A stretch of DNA of 64,000 nt. Origin: Gnetum montanum (Eukaryota > Streptophyta > Gnetopsida > Gnetales > Gnetaceae). Of this stretch, positions 1 to 10,523 are shown in pieces. A program made the translations under genes and the position numbers. The number at the start of each line of letters is the position of its first letter. Positions within the stretch are counted from its first letter, which is position 1. The stretch is from NCBI GenBank assembly GCA_015680685.1, contig MNCI01034303.1, forward strand, positions 72,948 through 136,947, read 5' to 3'. The notes below the pieces were generated by a model, which ran no database searches, was not told where the DNA came from, and was given only the letters and a program-made list of their open reading frames with translations.

Positions 1-1
1 C

Positions 2-394
2 GGTTCAGAAGCTGTTTTACCTTTGGAACTACAGGTACCGTCATTAAGGATCACACTCTCTGGACTCCTCAACGACGGGCAAAACAATGATCTTTGCATC
101 GTTGACCTCGACTCGGTGGAAGAAGAACGTGTACGCACGCTCGATCAGATCGAATGGTACCAAAAGCGACAACGACAGTGACATCGGCATGACATTAACA
201 AACGCCCAATCCACGAAGGCGATCTCGTACTCAAAGTTGTTCGGGAACACCCAGACAAATTCTCAGCCAACTGGGAAGGGCCTTACGTGGTCATCAAAGC
301 ATTCGATAACGGTGCATTCAAGCTGGCCGACATGGAAGGGAACGAGTTCGCTAATCCGACAAATCATTTTTACCTAAAACCGTTCTATGTCTAA
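2..394 (+). pseudogene. Pol C-terminal end (integrase C-terminal domain) of element A
   Basis: A single reading frame of 130 codons ends in TAA at 392-394. Near its end it carries the integrase C-terminal module: a basic stretch, then GDLVLKVV, then the WEGPYVV motif, then a final YLKPFYV. This domain of Ty3/gypsy integrases helps bind DNA and choose targets. One in-frame TGA at 179-181 breaks the frame, most simply from a TGG codon. Apart from that the frame is clean, so this copy is recently inactive or nearly intact. The catalytic core lies left of the window. Confidence 0.8.
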
Positions 395-414
395 ACACAA
401 ACTCAGGTACGTGG

Positions 415-1200
415 AAGTCCTGGAATTACGACTATAAACTGATACCACAGCGAAGTCCTGGAATTACGACTATAAACTGATACCACAGCAAGTCCTGGAA
501 TTACGACTATAAACTGATACCACAGAGAAGTCCTGGAATTACGACTATAAACTGATACCACAGCAAGTCCTGGAATTACGACTATAAACTGATACCACAG
601 CAAGTCCTGGAATCACGACTATAAATTGATACCACAGCAAGTCCTGGAATTACGACTATAAACTGATACCATAGCAAGTCCTGGAATTACGACTATAAAC
701 TGATACCACAGCGAAGTCCTGGAATTACGACTATAAACTGATACCACAGCAAGTCCTGGAATTACGACTATAAATTGATACCACAACAAAGTCCTAGAAT
801 TACAACTATAAACTGATACCACAACGAAGTCCTGGAATTACGACTATAAACTGATACCACAGCAAGTCCTGGAATTACGACTATAAACTAATACCACAGC
901 GAAGTCCTGGAATTACGACTATAAACTGATACCACAGCGAAGTCCTGGAATTACGACTATAAACTGATACCACAGCGAGTCCTGGGATTACGACTATAAA
1001 CTGATACCACAGTGAAGTCCTGGAATTACGACTATAAACTGATACCACAGCAAGTCCTGGAATTACGACTATAAACTGATACCACAGCGAGTCCTGGGAT
1101 TACGACTATAAACTGATACCACAACAAGTCCTGGGATTACAACTATAAATTGAAACCACAAAACAATCTTGGATTATGACTTAAAACTAATACCACAATG
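415..1200 (+). repeat. Tandem array, 37-38 bp unit, about 20 copies
   Basis: The unit begins AGTCCTGGAATTACGACTAT and ends in GATACCACAGCGA. Twenty copies start at 416, 454, 491, 529, 566, 603, 640, 677, 715, 752, 790, 828, 865, 903, 941, 978, 1016, 1053, 1090 and 1127. A 21st, degenerate copy starts near 1163. The length alternates between 37 and 38 bp because the unit junction is GCA, GCGA or GCGAA. Most copies differ at only one or two bases. The array starts about 20 bp after the pol stop codon. Arrays at this spot in Tat-lineage elements are a known source of plant satellites. Confidence 0.97.
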
Positions 1201-1440
1201 TCCGCAACGACGATAAACTAGCACTCGACCGGCATGACAGTAAACTGCCATCGTCACAACCATTAGAGTCCGCCAAGACTGTAAACTAGCTTGCCTCTTC
1301 ATAGTCCGCTAAGACTAAAAACTGGCAACGTACCATCCGTCACGATGCTAAACAGGCAATATCCAATGGGTTATGACATAAAACTAATCCACGACAGTCT
1401 ACCAAGACTATAAACTGGCAAGTTCACATCCGACACATCA
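1201..1440 (+). repeat. Diverged continuation of the tandem array
   Basis: After 1200 the period is lost, but the core GACTATAAACTGG keeps returning in altered form: GACGATAAACTAGC, GACAGTAAACTGCC, GACTGTAAACTAGC, GACTAAAAACTGGC, GATGCTAAACAGGC and GACTATAAACTGGC. The pieces look like older, sequence-diverged relatives of the same unit. This fits an array that expands from one edge while the other decays. Confidence 0.75.
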
Positions 1441-2545
1441 ATCTGCCGCCATGATCATCCATCAGCTTCACTGCATTGCTCGTCATTGATATTATTGTCA
1501 TCTACACACAGTGCCTGCCATCCTTCAGCACCCGTGTACCATCAGCCGCCATGTAAGTCTAAGCTCGTCAATTCGCTCACAGTTTTCTTGTCTCCTTGGC
1601 ATTACATTTGCAGGACGACACCCGGAAGTTCCGTACAAAGATGCACTTCATCGTAAGAAGCAAGATAAGACAATGTTCGTAGCATACCTGGCAGGACTAA
1701 ATCAAACCATTCACTAGTACAGCCCCATTCATTCCCCAGTTGCCATTCAACTACACCCTTGACACACCCAGTACATTCAAAACATTGAGCACGCTGTCAC
1801 ACGCTGCGATACGCCACACAGTACAACACCTGCGCACGAGTACACAAACAGAGCAAAATTCTTTTAAAAAAAAATAGAGACCCCGAGCACTTCCCATATA
1901 CGCCCCAGGCGGGAAGGCAATCATCTCAAAACCAAGTACTCATGCCTAAAATGGTCAAAAAACATCCAGTTGCATGGCTTTGGCTCCCCGCCAACAGGTT
2001 CCCCTGAACACTTAACATGGGCCCTGTTCTCCCAAAGAATGCAACACATCCTCCTGTAGCTTTGGTCCCGTCAACAAGTTCTTTTGTACACTAACCAAGA
2101 GCCTTGTTCCGCCAAAAGACACACCTCGCATGTTTAAACTCCAAGTCTGCTAAACAATGGCTATTGACAAAGATCGGCATGCCTCACATCAGAGCATCCC
2201 CTTTCCCCTGATTAATCTCCTGGAGCGATCATCAATCCCCACAATCTCCCTGACCTCCCAGATACAAAATTTCCCTTTCCCAATCCTCTGTACTACTGAA
2301 CACGGTGCGATGACGTCTTGTCCAAGTGGCAGCAGACAACGTCTCTATCGAGTTGCTTGTGGTGTTTTGCACTTCTTTGTCGACACTTCTCGGGTCAATT
2401 CCTCCAAGCGTCAACAAAGAGGGGCCAATGAAACACCACAAAATTTAGAGCTTAGTACTTGTCCGACACCAAATAGGACCCTGGAACTCATGAACGACGC
2501 TGGCTCCATGATCGCAACACTTAGTTTTTGCTAAGTACATGGTGC
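1441..2545 (+). other. Spacer of element A between array and U3 repeats
   Basis: No gene is visible. The stretch lies between pol and the U3 repeats and should contain the polypurine tract and the start of the 3' LTR. Purine runs that could serve as the tract are at 1864-1880 (A-rich) and 2415-2422 (AAAGAGGGG-like). I cannot choose between them without the 5' LTR. GGTTCCCCTGAACACTTAAC near 1996 and GTTCTTTTGTACACTAACC near 2078 look like diverged direct copies of one segment. Confidence 0.5.
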
Positions 2546-2548
2546 CAG

Positions 2549-2822
2549 CGTATACACTCAAGCGTATACGCCAAGATCACACATACAGCGTATACACCCA
2601 GCGTATATGCCCAGCATACAGCGTATACGCCCAGCATATACGCTTGGCTCTCCGGCGTACACGCCCAGGTACTGCAGATGCACACGCTCCACGTTAAGAT
2701 CTCCAATGACAGCATGAAGACAACACCAAAGAGCAAGGATTGAAGCAAGTGGAAATCCATTAGCGTATACATCCAGCGTATACGCCGACCTGACACGGCG
2801 TATAAGCCCAGCGTATATGCCC
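2549..2822 (+). repeat. U3 repeats with GCGTATAC core in the 3' LTR of A
   Basis: Two clusters, 2549-2667 and 2763-2822, hold about eleven copies of a 12-20 bp motif of the type AGCGTATACGCCC, with variants GCGTATATGCCC, GCATATACGC and GCGTACACGCCC. The core contains the palindrome GTATAC. The clusters end about 90 bp upstream of a TATA box, the usual place for LTR enhancers. They could be binding sites for a plant factor or a structural element; the sequence cannot tell. Confidence 0.8.
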
Positions 2823-2910
2823 AACACTTGTAATATTGTACATTTGTAAATTGTATGCACCTGGTCAACGCGCCACGTGTCTCCCATCCCGAGTCTAGCG
2901 TAACAACCTG

Positions 2911-2917
2911 TATAAAA
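2911..2917 (+). promoter_or_regulatory. TATA box of the element A LTR promoter
   Basis: TATAAAA is followed by a run of C and then a pyrimidine-rich start region. It lies downstream of the GCGTATAC clusters and about 590 bp before the apparent LTR end. Transcription would start near 2945, so R and U5 would span about 2945-3505. Confidence 0.6.
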
Positions 2918-3185
2918 CCCCCATTTTTCCACTTCATCGAGACGGTTGGCAAAATCCCGGAGCACACCAGAGAACATTTATGCTGCGCAAAAGAGCAGAA
3001 AACCTTCTTACGCTGGGAAGCCCTGCACGCTGCGGATCTAGTCTCTTACGCTCCGCTCGCCCTACAAATCGACCGAGTCATCCCTATGTACGCCAGGGCT
3101 TTCGTCCGCCTTGTGTTCCCACAACTGCGTTAGACCAGTGCACTGTACTCTGACTCTGTAATTCCATCGTTTCATTTGCTGCATA

Positions 3186-3330
3186 AGTTCTTTTACAGTT
3201 TTACGTCAATTTGGCCCACGCATCATTTACGTCTGTTTACGCTCACGCTTTGTTTGCATTAGTTTACGTTTTACGCTGTCTTTGTCGTTTAAGCCTGCGC
3301 GCCATTTACGCATAACCAAGCGTATAGCAT
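3186..3330 (+). repeat. TTTACG/TTTACGC microrepeats in the R-U5 region of A
   Basis: TTTACG occurs at least six times in about 110 bp (near 3201, 3228, 3236, 3262, 3269 and 3306), several times as TTTACGC. The spacing is irregular, so this is an over-represented motif and not a true tandem repeat. Confidence 0.55.
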
Positions 3331-3526
3331 TTTGCGTACGTGCAGGAAAATCCTTGTCTGATCCGCGTGTTGACCACCCAAGGTACTCTGCCTTTGCTGC
3401 ATTCCAGCTCGCCCTCAGGCGAAGGCAGGGTCTTCTGTACGTGTCCTGCGACCCCACGGCCTCTGTTTTCCTTCCAGCCGGAGACCGACGATTTCAAGTG
3501 TTACAATATGCAAAGTAAAAATCAAA

Positions 3527-6349
3527 TTAATATGCCAAGAAAGAAATGATGGAAGTGCAAAGAAAATATGCAAATGAAACTATATAAAAATTAAATGCAT
3601 GGTGATGGGGAAGAAAAAAAATGCACCTAAGATCTACTAGGTGTCCATGCGGGGAACCTAAGTAGAAATGCTTTAAATAAAATGCATTAAAATTGCTAGG
3701 TAACCTGTGTCCTTGCACATTAGAAACCTTATACACATTGGGGCTGATGACATCTTTAATTTGGAATGGGCCTGACCACATAGGAGAGAACTTACCTTGA
3801 AGATTTGCTTGGTCAAATGTTCTACCTTTTCCTGGGACTAGGTCTCTTATCTTAAAGACTTCACCAATGTACTTTGTGTCAAAATGTTGTTTAACAATTT
3901 GTTGATGCTTAAGATTATGAAAATCAAGACCTAATCTTAACTTTCTTGTATCAAGTCTTTCTTTGAGATAAGTTTCAATGATAGGTTTAGGTATTAATGG
4001 AACATCAGATATAGCCTTTCTAGAAGAATGTTCCATGAATGTGTTGTTAAAATTTAGCACACCTTTAAATCTTTTAAAAGGTAGGGTTTTACTTACATCT
4101 TTATCTTCCCCTAAAGGTGGTGGATCACTTAGAAGAAATCCATTGTGTTGTTGATAAGGCAAGGTGTCTCCATAGCTTTTTTCACCTTCTCTAAAACTTT
4201 GATAGGATTGGGTGGAACTTGTATGAGAGACAAGATTTATTTTTGTACTTCCACTCACATGTTCACTACACTCAACCTCAATAACCCCAACATAAATATT
4301 AGTGTTTTGATCTTCCAGAGATTGATTTTTTTGATCCAAGGCTGTAACTACTTGTTTGTAAAAGGGTTCTTGAGGAATAGTCATGTATTCAAATTTTCCT
4401 TTGATAGGGATTAATAGCTCTGAGAAATTTGACCTAAAGAAGTCCCCAAACTTGGCTCCAAATGTCCTAGATAGGAGCACACCATAGGTAGGTGACATGT
4501 CAACTACCAGGATATTTGTGTAACATGTGAATGTAGGGTATTGTTTAAGTTGCACTTTCACTCCTTTTAATGACCCTACTACAGGTACGTTGGACCCATC
4601 AAGTTGAATCGCATTTTTCATTTGTGGTATCATTTATGCTCCTAAAGTCTTACATACCTCAAGGGACATGATACTAATAGTTGCTCTAGAATCCATCAAA
4701 CAATTGTGAACATTCTTTCCTAAAATAATTAGAGTTGTTAGGAAAGGAGGTTTCTCTTTCTTACTCATCATGGAATTGTTTACATTTTGTACTGATAATG
4801 TGTTAGGATGTTCTGTGAAGTGAACTTGCCTTTCAAGGGTTGGGGATTTTCCTTTATTGGTTTCCAGTCTATGAACTATCTCTTTAACTGCCTCTTTCAT
4901 TTCGTTAAATTGTAAAAGGTCATACATTGAGATGTTAGCTTTAATTTTCTTCAAATCCTCAACTAGATTGTAAGTCTTATGTTTATCTTTAGCTTCTTGT
5001 TGAGGTGGAGTTCTTCTAAGTATAGAAGGTGGGTTTGATTGTTGTGGTGCGTTTGCCTGGGATGACTCAGTTTGAGTACTTGTGTTACTTTGACTAGGAG
5101 CTCTTCTATTTAGAGGAGTGTAAGGGTCAGTCCTAGTTTGTTGCTATGGGTTGTTCATAATGTCAGTAAGTCTACGACCATTATTTGAGTCGGGATTGCT
5201 TACCATAACTTGCTCCAATGAGGAAACCTCTTCATTTTCTGTTTCATGAGGTACATTAAAGGCCATAATAGGAGGTTTTCCATTTTCTTGACTTTGGGTG
5301 TTGTCACCATATAATGCTAAAAATTGGGGACAAGTCTTCTCAGAATGTTGCCTAGTGTTATGGAGGTGACAATAATTATCATTGGCTGATGAACTTGACT
5401 TTTTTAGTTGTATAGGACCCTTGTTGTTGTTTCTATTTAATTCAACTACTTCATTATAATGTTTTTAAAGCGAAGTTAATATCTAGGTCATTTGATCTTG
5501 AGCTTGAGTTAGGGGTTCAGTAGGATTAGATACCTTGTTTGGGTTTATGATGGACTAAACTAAGGCCTTTGACTGATCCTCATTCAAACCAGTGTTAGAT
5601 GGCAGGAATGGAGAAGATGTGGGACCTTGAAAATAGCTATTTGTTGGTTGAGTCATTTGAAAAGGAAATGGAGTTTGGAACATAGCATTGGTCATTGGGA
5701 AAGTTGGTAGAAAGTTAGATTGCATGGGATTACTAATGCTCATCATTCCAAATTGAGTTTGAATGCTATTCATAAGGGTGATTTGTTCTAACTCCATGGA
5801 TTTAGCCATTGCTCCCTATATTTCTATTATGTTAGGGTCCAATTTGATGGCATAGGCAAAGAATGGGTCAATGGCAGAGAGGTAAAAGTTGAGGATGCCA
5901 TTGGGTTGTGGATGCATCTCGCTTGGCACATAGGCCAATTGGTGAAGGAATCTTAAGTTGTAATCTCTAACATTTTTCCCAGGTAGCTTTCTTAAGTTGG
6001 TGAAATTTCTAGATGCTATGGCAGGGCTTGTGAATTTGTTAAACTGAGTCAAAACCTTATTTTTGAACTCCTGCCATGAGTTAATGGAGGCATTAGGGAA
6101 CATCAAAAACCATTGGGTTGCTTTGGTTTTGAAAGTTATCACAAATACCCTACATGCCACATCATTTTGGACAATATTGTAGATGCCTAGTAAGATTTCA
6201 AAACATTGTATATGTTGGTGGGCATCACTAGAAGGGTTTGTGGGGTTGTAGAACAAATTTATGTTTTGGAGTGACTTTGGGATGTCATGGTAGTTAGTAA
6301 AGTTAAAGGGGTTACTAACCAAGGAAGTCGAGGGTTGATTGGATGCCAT
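3527..6349 (-). pseudogene. Single-frame Gag-protease-integrase-CTD polyprotein of element B
   Basis: The start ATG at 6349 opens a frame that can be read for 941 codons to the stop at 3527, in one phase, interrupted by about six stop codons (mostly TAG). The first 265 codons are Gag, with the SW-EF-LTQFNKF type of core. A zinc-knuckle-like CHLHNTRQHSEKTC lies near 5370, then a linker. The aspartic protease lies near 4700-4540, with its catalytic motif altered to DSRATISIM, then VVDMSPTYGVLLSRTF. The frame continues without a stop for 368 codons (from 4633). Its end (about 3960-3640) is an integrase C-terminal domain with KFSPMWSGPF and FYLKHFY. RT, RNase H and the integrase core are absent and the frame is kept across the join. 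Confidence 0.8.
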
Positions 6350-7072
6350 CCTAGTTCAGGTTCTCCTAAGAATAAAACTTGGAAAGTGTGAGGCTCATTA
6401 TTTCCTTAATGTGAAGAGACGAGTGACTGGTCAGTTAGAAGCAGAGGAGAGTTCACTCATAAAATAGAACTATAAAATATAATTGTTAGAATGAAACTAT
6501 AAAATTGTGTAAAAATAAAAGAAAATATTGAAATAATATTTTTTTAAAAAGAAAAACACTAAAATATGCTATATTTTTTTTTTGAAAATAAAAATAAATG
6601 TATAAAATTGCAATACTTATCAAATTAAAAGGGAAAATAGTAAAATGCAAGATTTTAGGAAAATAAACTTAAAATTGCATAATCAAATAAAACCACCTTA
6701 CCTAACCCAAGTCTAAGGTAAGGACCGCCAAAACAAAGATTTGAAAATGGAATTGAAAACAAGGATTTAAAAAAAACAATAAAAAGGAAAAAGATTAAAG
6801 ACAAATGGGTGATGAGACCCCAAAGTTTTCAAGAAATGAACTTTTGAGAACAGGAAATAAAGGGCTCCAAAATTCTTTAAAAATATTTTTCAAGGCAATG
6901 GCTGAAAAAAAAAATTTAAAATAAAATAAGTTTCAAACAAGAAAAATGAAATTTTTAGGGAATAAAAATAGAATAGGGACTAGAAAAGGACAAAAAATAG
7001 ATATCTCAGAAAATGAGATAACAATGGCTAGAAAAAGGACAAGAAAAGCTGATAAACAAAAGGAAGGAGAAA
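6350..7072 (-). other. A-rich leader of element B
   Basis: This untranslated stretch lies between the primer-site candidate and the Gag start. It is strongly biased to A and G on the plus strand (T and C on the coding strand). I see no gene, hairpin or repeat beyond homopolymer runs. A packaging signal would be expected here but cannot be recognised. Confidence 0.6.
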
Positions 7073-7091
7073 GGCCCTCCTTCTAGCACCA
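7073..7091 (-). promoter_or_regulatory. Primer-binding-site candidate of element B
   Basis: On the minus strand TGGTGCTAGAAGGAGGGCC begins 6 nt after the CA end of the LTR, which is where minus-strand DNA synthesis is primed. It starts with TGG, the complement of the tRNA CCA end. The donor tRNA is not assigned; TGGTGC may be a decayed TGGCGC. Confidence 0.6.
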
Positions 7092-7097
7092 AAAAGG

Positions 7098-8103
7098 TGT
7101 TGATGCATAAATTTTGGTCACACCAACACCGGGAAAGAAAACTCGTTTTAGGAGACTATTTCCTATGGCACCTCCCGTATGGGTACGGAAACCTGGGAAT
7201 AGTCTCACCTGGAGAGGGCTACGTGGCCTTTTGCAAATAATAAACTATAAAAGAAATCTAGAATTTAAATTAAATAATTATGTTAAATACAATAGATAAT
7301 TAAAAGAACTGAATTTTCCCTGGTCTCGCTAACATTACTAGTCCGTGACTACCGATGGTATCCACTGCTGGGCAGGAAGACCGTGATCACCACGAGAGAG
7401 GGAGATAGAGAGAAAAAGAGACTGCCCACTGTAGTTCGCACAGGGTAGCAATTGCAGTTCTTAAAGCTTGCTACTGTCAGCCACCTTTTGTGCACCACCG
7501 TAGAGAGGAAGATATTCCACCCACGTCTGCACCATCGAGACAAGCTCCTGTTGTCGCCAAGAAGACCTGCAAGGATCTAATTTTGAGCCACTAGCTCCTA
7601 CCTTGGACCCTCTTCAAAGATAAACTAGAAGCATGTAAAGAAAAGAAAAGAAAAGAGGAAACTATTGCTTAGTGGAGAGGAAGTTTCCCCTTCAGACTGA
7701 TAACCAGAGCCTGTTTTGGGACTTCCCCTCGCCCCCCCTCCCCTTTTCTCCCTGCTCTAGAGCCCCCCTCTAGACTCCATTTTATAGTCACTGTGACCAT
7801 CCATAATGATGTCTAGATTTCATGTAATGGCTACAAAAACCACCACCACTTCTTGTGTAATAATGCCCACATTCTCCAATTAAGTGCCCACTAATTTCCA
7901 TAACCGCCATCATTAATGATCATAATTACCATAACTTCCAAAATGTTTGCCACTAATGACTATAACCACCATCATTAATGACCGTAATATGATAGTTTAA
8001 ATTCCCACTACTCGCATGATTTTTTATTATGGTTATTAAGGAAGAGAAATAGAAATGTTGATAATCATGGCCCCATGCAAGCATGGGAGTGTTGACATCA
8101 ACA
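7098..8103 (-). repeat. 5' LTR of element B (1006 bp)
   Basis: The ends form a perfect 8 bp inverted repeat, TGTTGATG at 7098-7105 and CATCAACA at 8096-8103. The LTR contains a TATA box on the minus strand at 7786-7781 (TATAAA). Upstream of it are two related copies of a 63 bp segment, near 7889 and 7952, sharing CCATCATTAATGA. The leader side has C/T-rich blocks. No second LTR copy is available in the window, so the limits rest on the end motifs, the adjacent primer site and the switch to element C sequence. Confidence 0.75.
7781..7786 (-). promoter_or_regulatory. TATA box in LTR of element B
   Basis: The minus strand reads CTATAAAATGG here, followed downstream by a purine-rich start region. 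Its place, about 320 bp into the LTR, suits the U3/R border. Confidence 0.55.
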
Positions 8104-8219
8104 CATTGTAGGTGGTGCCATTGGTGGAAAGGGATTTGGATTGGAAATTGAGAGATTAGCTGCTTGTGAATGCATGTGCGGTTTTAGATTAGTCCTTGGT
8201 GACATCAGTTAGTAGTATT

Positions 8220-10385
8220 CTAGTCGATGATATTGTGAATTTTAAATAGTGACGTTTGTTGGTAAGATCGGATGCTAGACATAGTATCCATAGGGATAAG
8301 GTTTTTGGTACAGAAACTATTGACGTGGTGGTGGCATGGCCCATGATTGCAGTTGCTACCATTGTTGATGGTAGTACTCCTGCAGCTATAGTAAGGCTCC
8401 ACTAGGATAGTACGTTGGTTGATGTTGTTGCTTATAGTTACCTTGAGAATAAGGTAGCCATTTGGGCATTTTCTTTTAAACAAATCATGGGTTAAGTGCA
8501 TATGCCCTAGTTTCTTGTAGATGTACCATGAATAAACAATACCTTAAGATGTTTGTATTGGCACATGGTGTAACCTTCATCATTTGTGGCATTGGTGTCT
8601 GAGTACCTAGCTACTAAAGCAACTTTGCCCTTTTGTCCAAATTCCTATTTCTTCTTTTTGTCTTTGCCTCTATTGAGTGCTTGTTCTACTTTCTCCTCCA
8701 CAATTCTTCATGCTATTGTACATTGTTCATCTACTGAATCCCACATTTTTGCTACCTGTGCTACTACATTAGTAACAAATTTCTGAATTGATAGTGTTTC
8801 TTTCCTAATGACTTGATCCAGGGTTTCTTCCTCTTGGGTATCACATTCGTATGCATCTCTTTTTTGGATTGATGGATCCCTATAATATTCTTTAGCTAAT
8901 TTCCTTTTTCATAGTTCTCCTTCTTCTTTTTCCACTTGATTGATTAGTCTTTGAATCTAATGGGTAGTTAATTTTGATAGTCTTTCTTGGGCATAAACCC
9001 CAAGGGTCTCTCTTATTTTGCTTCTCAGCCCATCTATGATGTGCCTTAGCTATTCCTCTAATGAAAATACATGGCCTAGGCATCTATGTAATAGTGAATA
9101 ATATCTTCCCATTACTGCATCAAGGGTCTCGTGAGTCCCTTATTTCTAGTTCTGGATTTTCTTTCTTAGGTTTGACACTTGTGAATATGTTTGATATTTG
9201 TCATTGAAATTTTCAAGCATGATACTTGAACATCTGATGGATTCTAGTTCCAGTGACCTATACCAACTTTCTGCTTCCTTCACAAGTGTTTTAGGAAATA
9301 GCTTCAATTTTTGCTAATCACTTTCTATGTTTTGAAAGACATAGGCATTATGGAATGCTTGAAGGTGATGCTGAGGATTAACATTATAACCTCCTTCAAA
9401 TTTGGGCATGTTATTCATATTAGCCATTTGATTCAGCTATCTCACACATGCGTAGTTAGTATGTAGACTGCTTCCTAAATGTTAATCACTTTCTAGGTTG
9501 CCATAAGGGATTCATTATCATAATCAGGTTCATAAGCTCTATGGTAGCGGTGACCCCTTCTATGCTTGTGCCTCTTTTGACCCTCTCTTCTCTTTTTGTG
9601 TCTCCTTCTTTCATACTCCTCATCTTCTAAATCAAAATACCTTGAGTATAAATCATGATGACCATGAGCTCTTCTCTTTTCCCTTTTAAAATCTTGGTAC
9701 TTATGCTATCTCTTGTAATAGTCCTTTGATGATCATGATGAAGCAAAGAAGGTAGTAGGAAAACGATGTTGGCTAGTTCTCCTTTCATGACTCGTGAATT
9801 TCCCTGTAGGACTTAGCAAGATCCCTTGGCCTAGAGTCCCACTTGTATCTTGAGTTAGTAGCCTCCCCCTTGTGTGTCTCTACTAGAGTAGAGTGAAGTT
9901 GGTCTTTGACAAGTTCTTCTAGTCTGATGATAGGTGTCTTTGATGGCTCCTCATGGTTCTGGTGGAGTTGTTTCGAAATGAACTAATCAACATCAAGCTC
10001 TTCTATGACAATAGATGTGTTAGTTTAGATCCCTTTGGTATGAGCATGCTTAATTTCCATAGCAACATCTTTTTTTATCTACTTCCTTGTAGGTTCGTAG
10101 GGTTGGTCATGTGTTGAGTCACACGGTACCCTTCTTGCATATGGTCCAAGTGCATTCCTCTTAGAGCAATTTGTAGCATGTTTAGTGCTACATGTTTAGG
10201 AGGTAAAACTATGTTTTCTTGTATATCCTTCCACCTAATTTGTTTATTCTGATGGAATATGAAAGTGAAGTTTGGATGATATGGATCAGTGTCTACATTG
10301 GCATTCCCCAATCTTCTTCATCATCAATTTTGTCACTACTCCTTATGTCCTTGGCAGGTGATGATTGATCATTTTGTGAAGCCAT
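8220..10385 (-). pseudogene. Gag of element C, degenerate
   Basis: The ATG at 10385 begins MASQNDQSSP. After a frameshift the N-terminal Gag block continues at 10311-10075 with the family pattern HPNFTFIFHQNKQIRWKDIQ. Further on, 9083-8892 holds the stretch ending KTNQSSGKRRRR that also occurs in element G. Stops and frameshifts are frequent. The P/Q-rich C-terminal tail, with its repeated PYGYY-type motif, reaches about 8220 before element B cuts in. The C-terminal part of pol is not in the window. Confidence 0.7.
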
Positions 10386-10504
10386 GTTATTGTATTCTAG
10401 TGGTTTATGTTAAGTGTGCTTTATATTAAGGTTGTGAAGATTAGACTTAGGTTATGATACAACGAACTTTTGGAAAATTAATTACTTAGTATAACATTGA
10501 CGTG

Positions 10505-10522
10505 TTCCTAGCAACAGCACCA
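10505..10522 (-). promoter_or_regulatory. Primer binding site of element C (tRNA-Asp type)
   Basis: The minus strand reads TGGTGCTGTTGCTAGGAA, one base from the LTR end. It resembles TGGCGCCGTTGCCGGGGA, which is complementary to the 3' end of plant tRNA-Asp and is used by Athila-type elements. Most of the differences are transitions, as expected of methylated cytosines. Confidence 0.75.
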
Positions 10523-10523
10523 A

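Larger units (their letters stand above)
1..3505 (+). mobile_element. Element A: 3' part of a Tat-lineage Ty3/gypsy retrotransposon
   Basis: This is the 3' end of a long LTR retrotransposon that enters from the left edge. In order it holds the end of pol, a tandem array, a long spacer and a 3' LTR that appears to end with TGTTACA at 3499-3505. At that point the CpG-rich sequence changes abruptly to AT-rich DNA. A long repeat-bearing spacer between pol and the 3' LTR, and the WEGPY motif near the pol C-terminus, are typical of the Tat lineage. CpG dinucleotides are well kept here, unlike in the other elements, so A is probably the youngest insertion. The 5' edge of the LTR and the target duplication cannot be fixed because the 5' half is outside the window. 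Confidence 0.75.
3506..8103 (-). mobile_element. Element B: internally deleted, non-autonomous gypsy-type retrotransposon
   Basis: Read on the minus strand, B begins with a 5' LTR (8103-7098), then a primer-site candidate (7091-7073), an A-rich leader (to 6350) and one polyprotein frame (6349-3527). At 3505/3506 it abuts the LTR end of element A, which appears to have inserted into it. B's own 3' LTR would therefore lie left of the window. B is inserted in the gag of element C. The 5 bp outside its LTR at 8104-8108 are CATTG, and the matching copy is off-window. There is no RT, RNase H or integrase core in its coding region, so B would have to borrow enzymes. Confidence 0.8.

Noticed and set aside
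403-822. Open frames on the minus strand made of repeated VVSVYSRNSRT/LWYQFIVVIPG peptides
   Set aside because: They are translations of the 37-38 bp tandem array. The pol gene that precedes it lies on the other strand and no start or coding signal exists.
415-1163. CRISPR-like array
   Set aside because: Units are directly adjacent with no unique spacers, and the context is a plant retrotransposon.
2157-3133. Several open frames of 90-150 codons in the CpG-rich LTR region of A
   Set aside because: They overlap each other on both strands, contain the U3 repeats and lack any domain. High GC alone explains their length.
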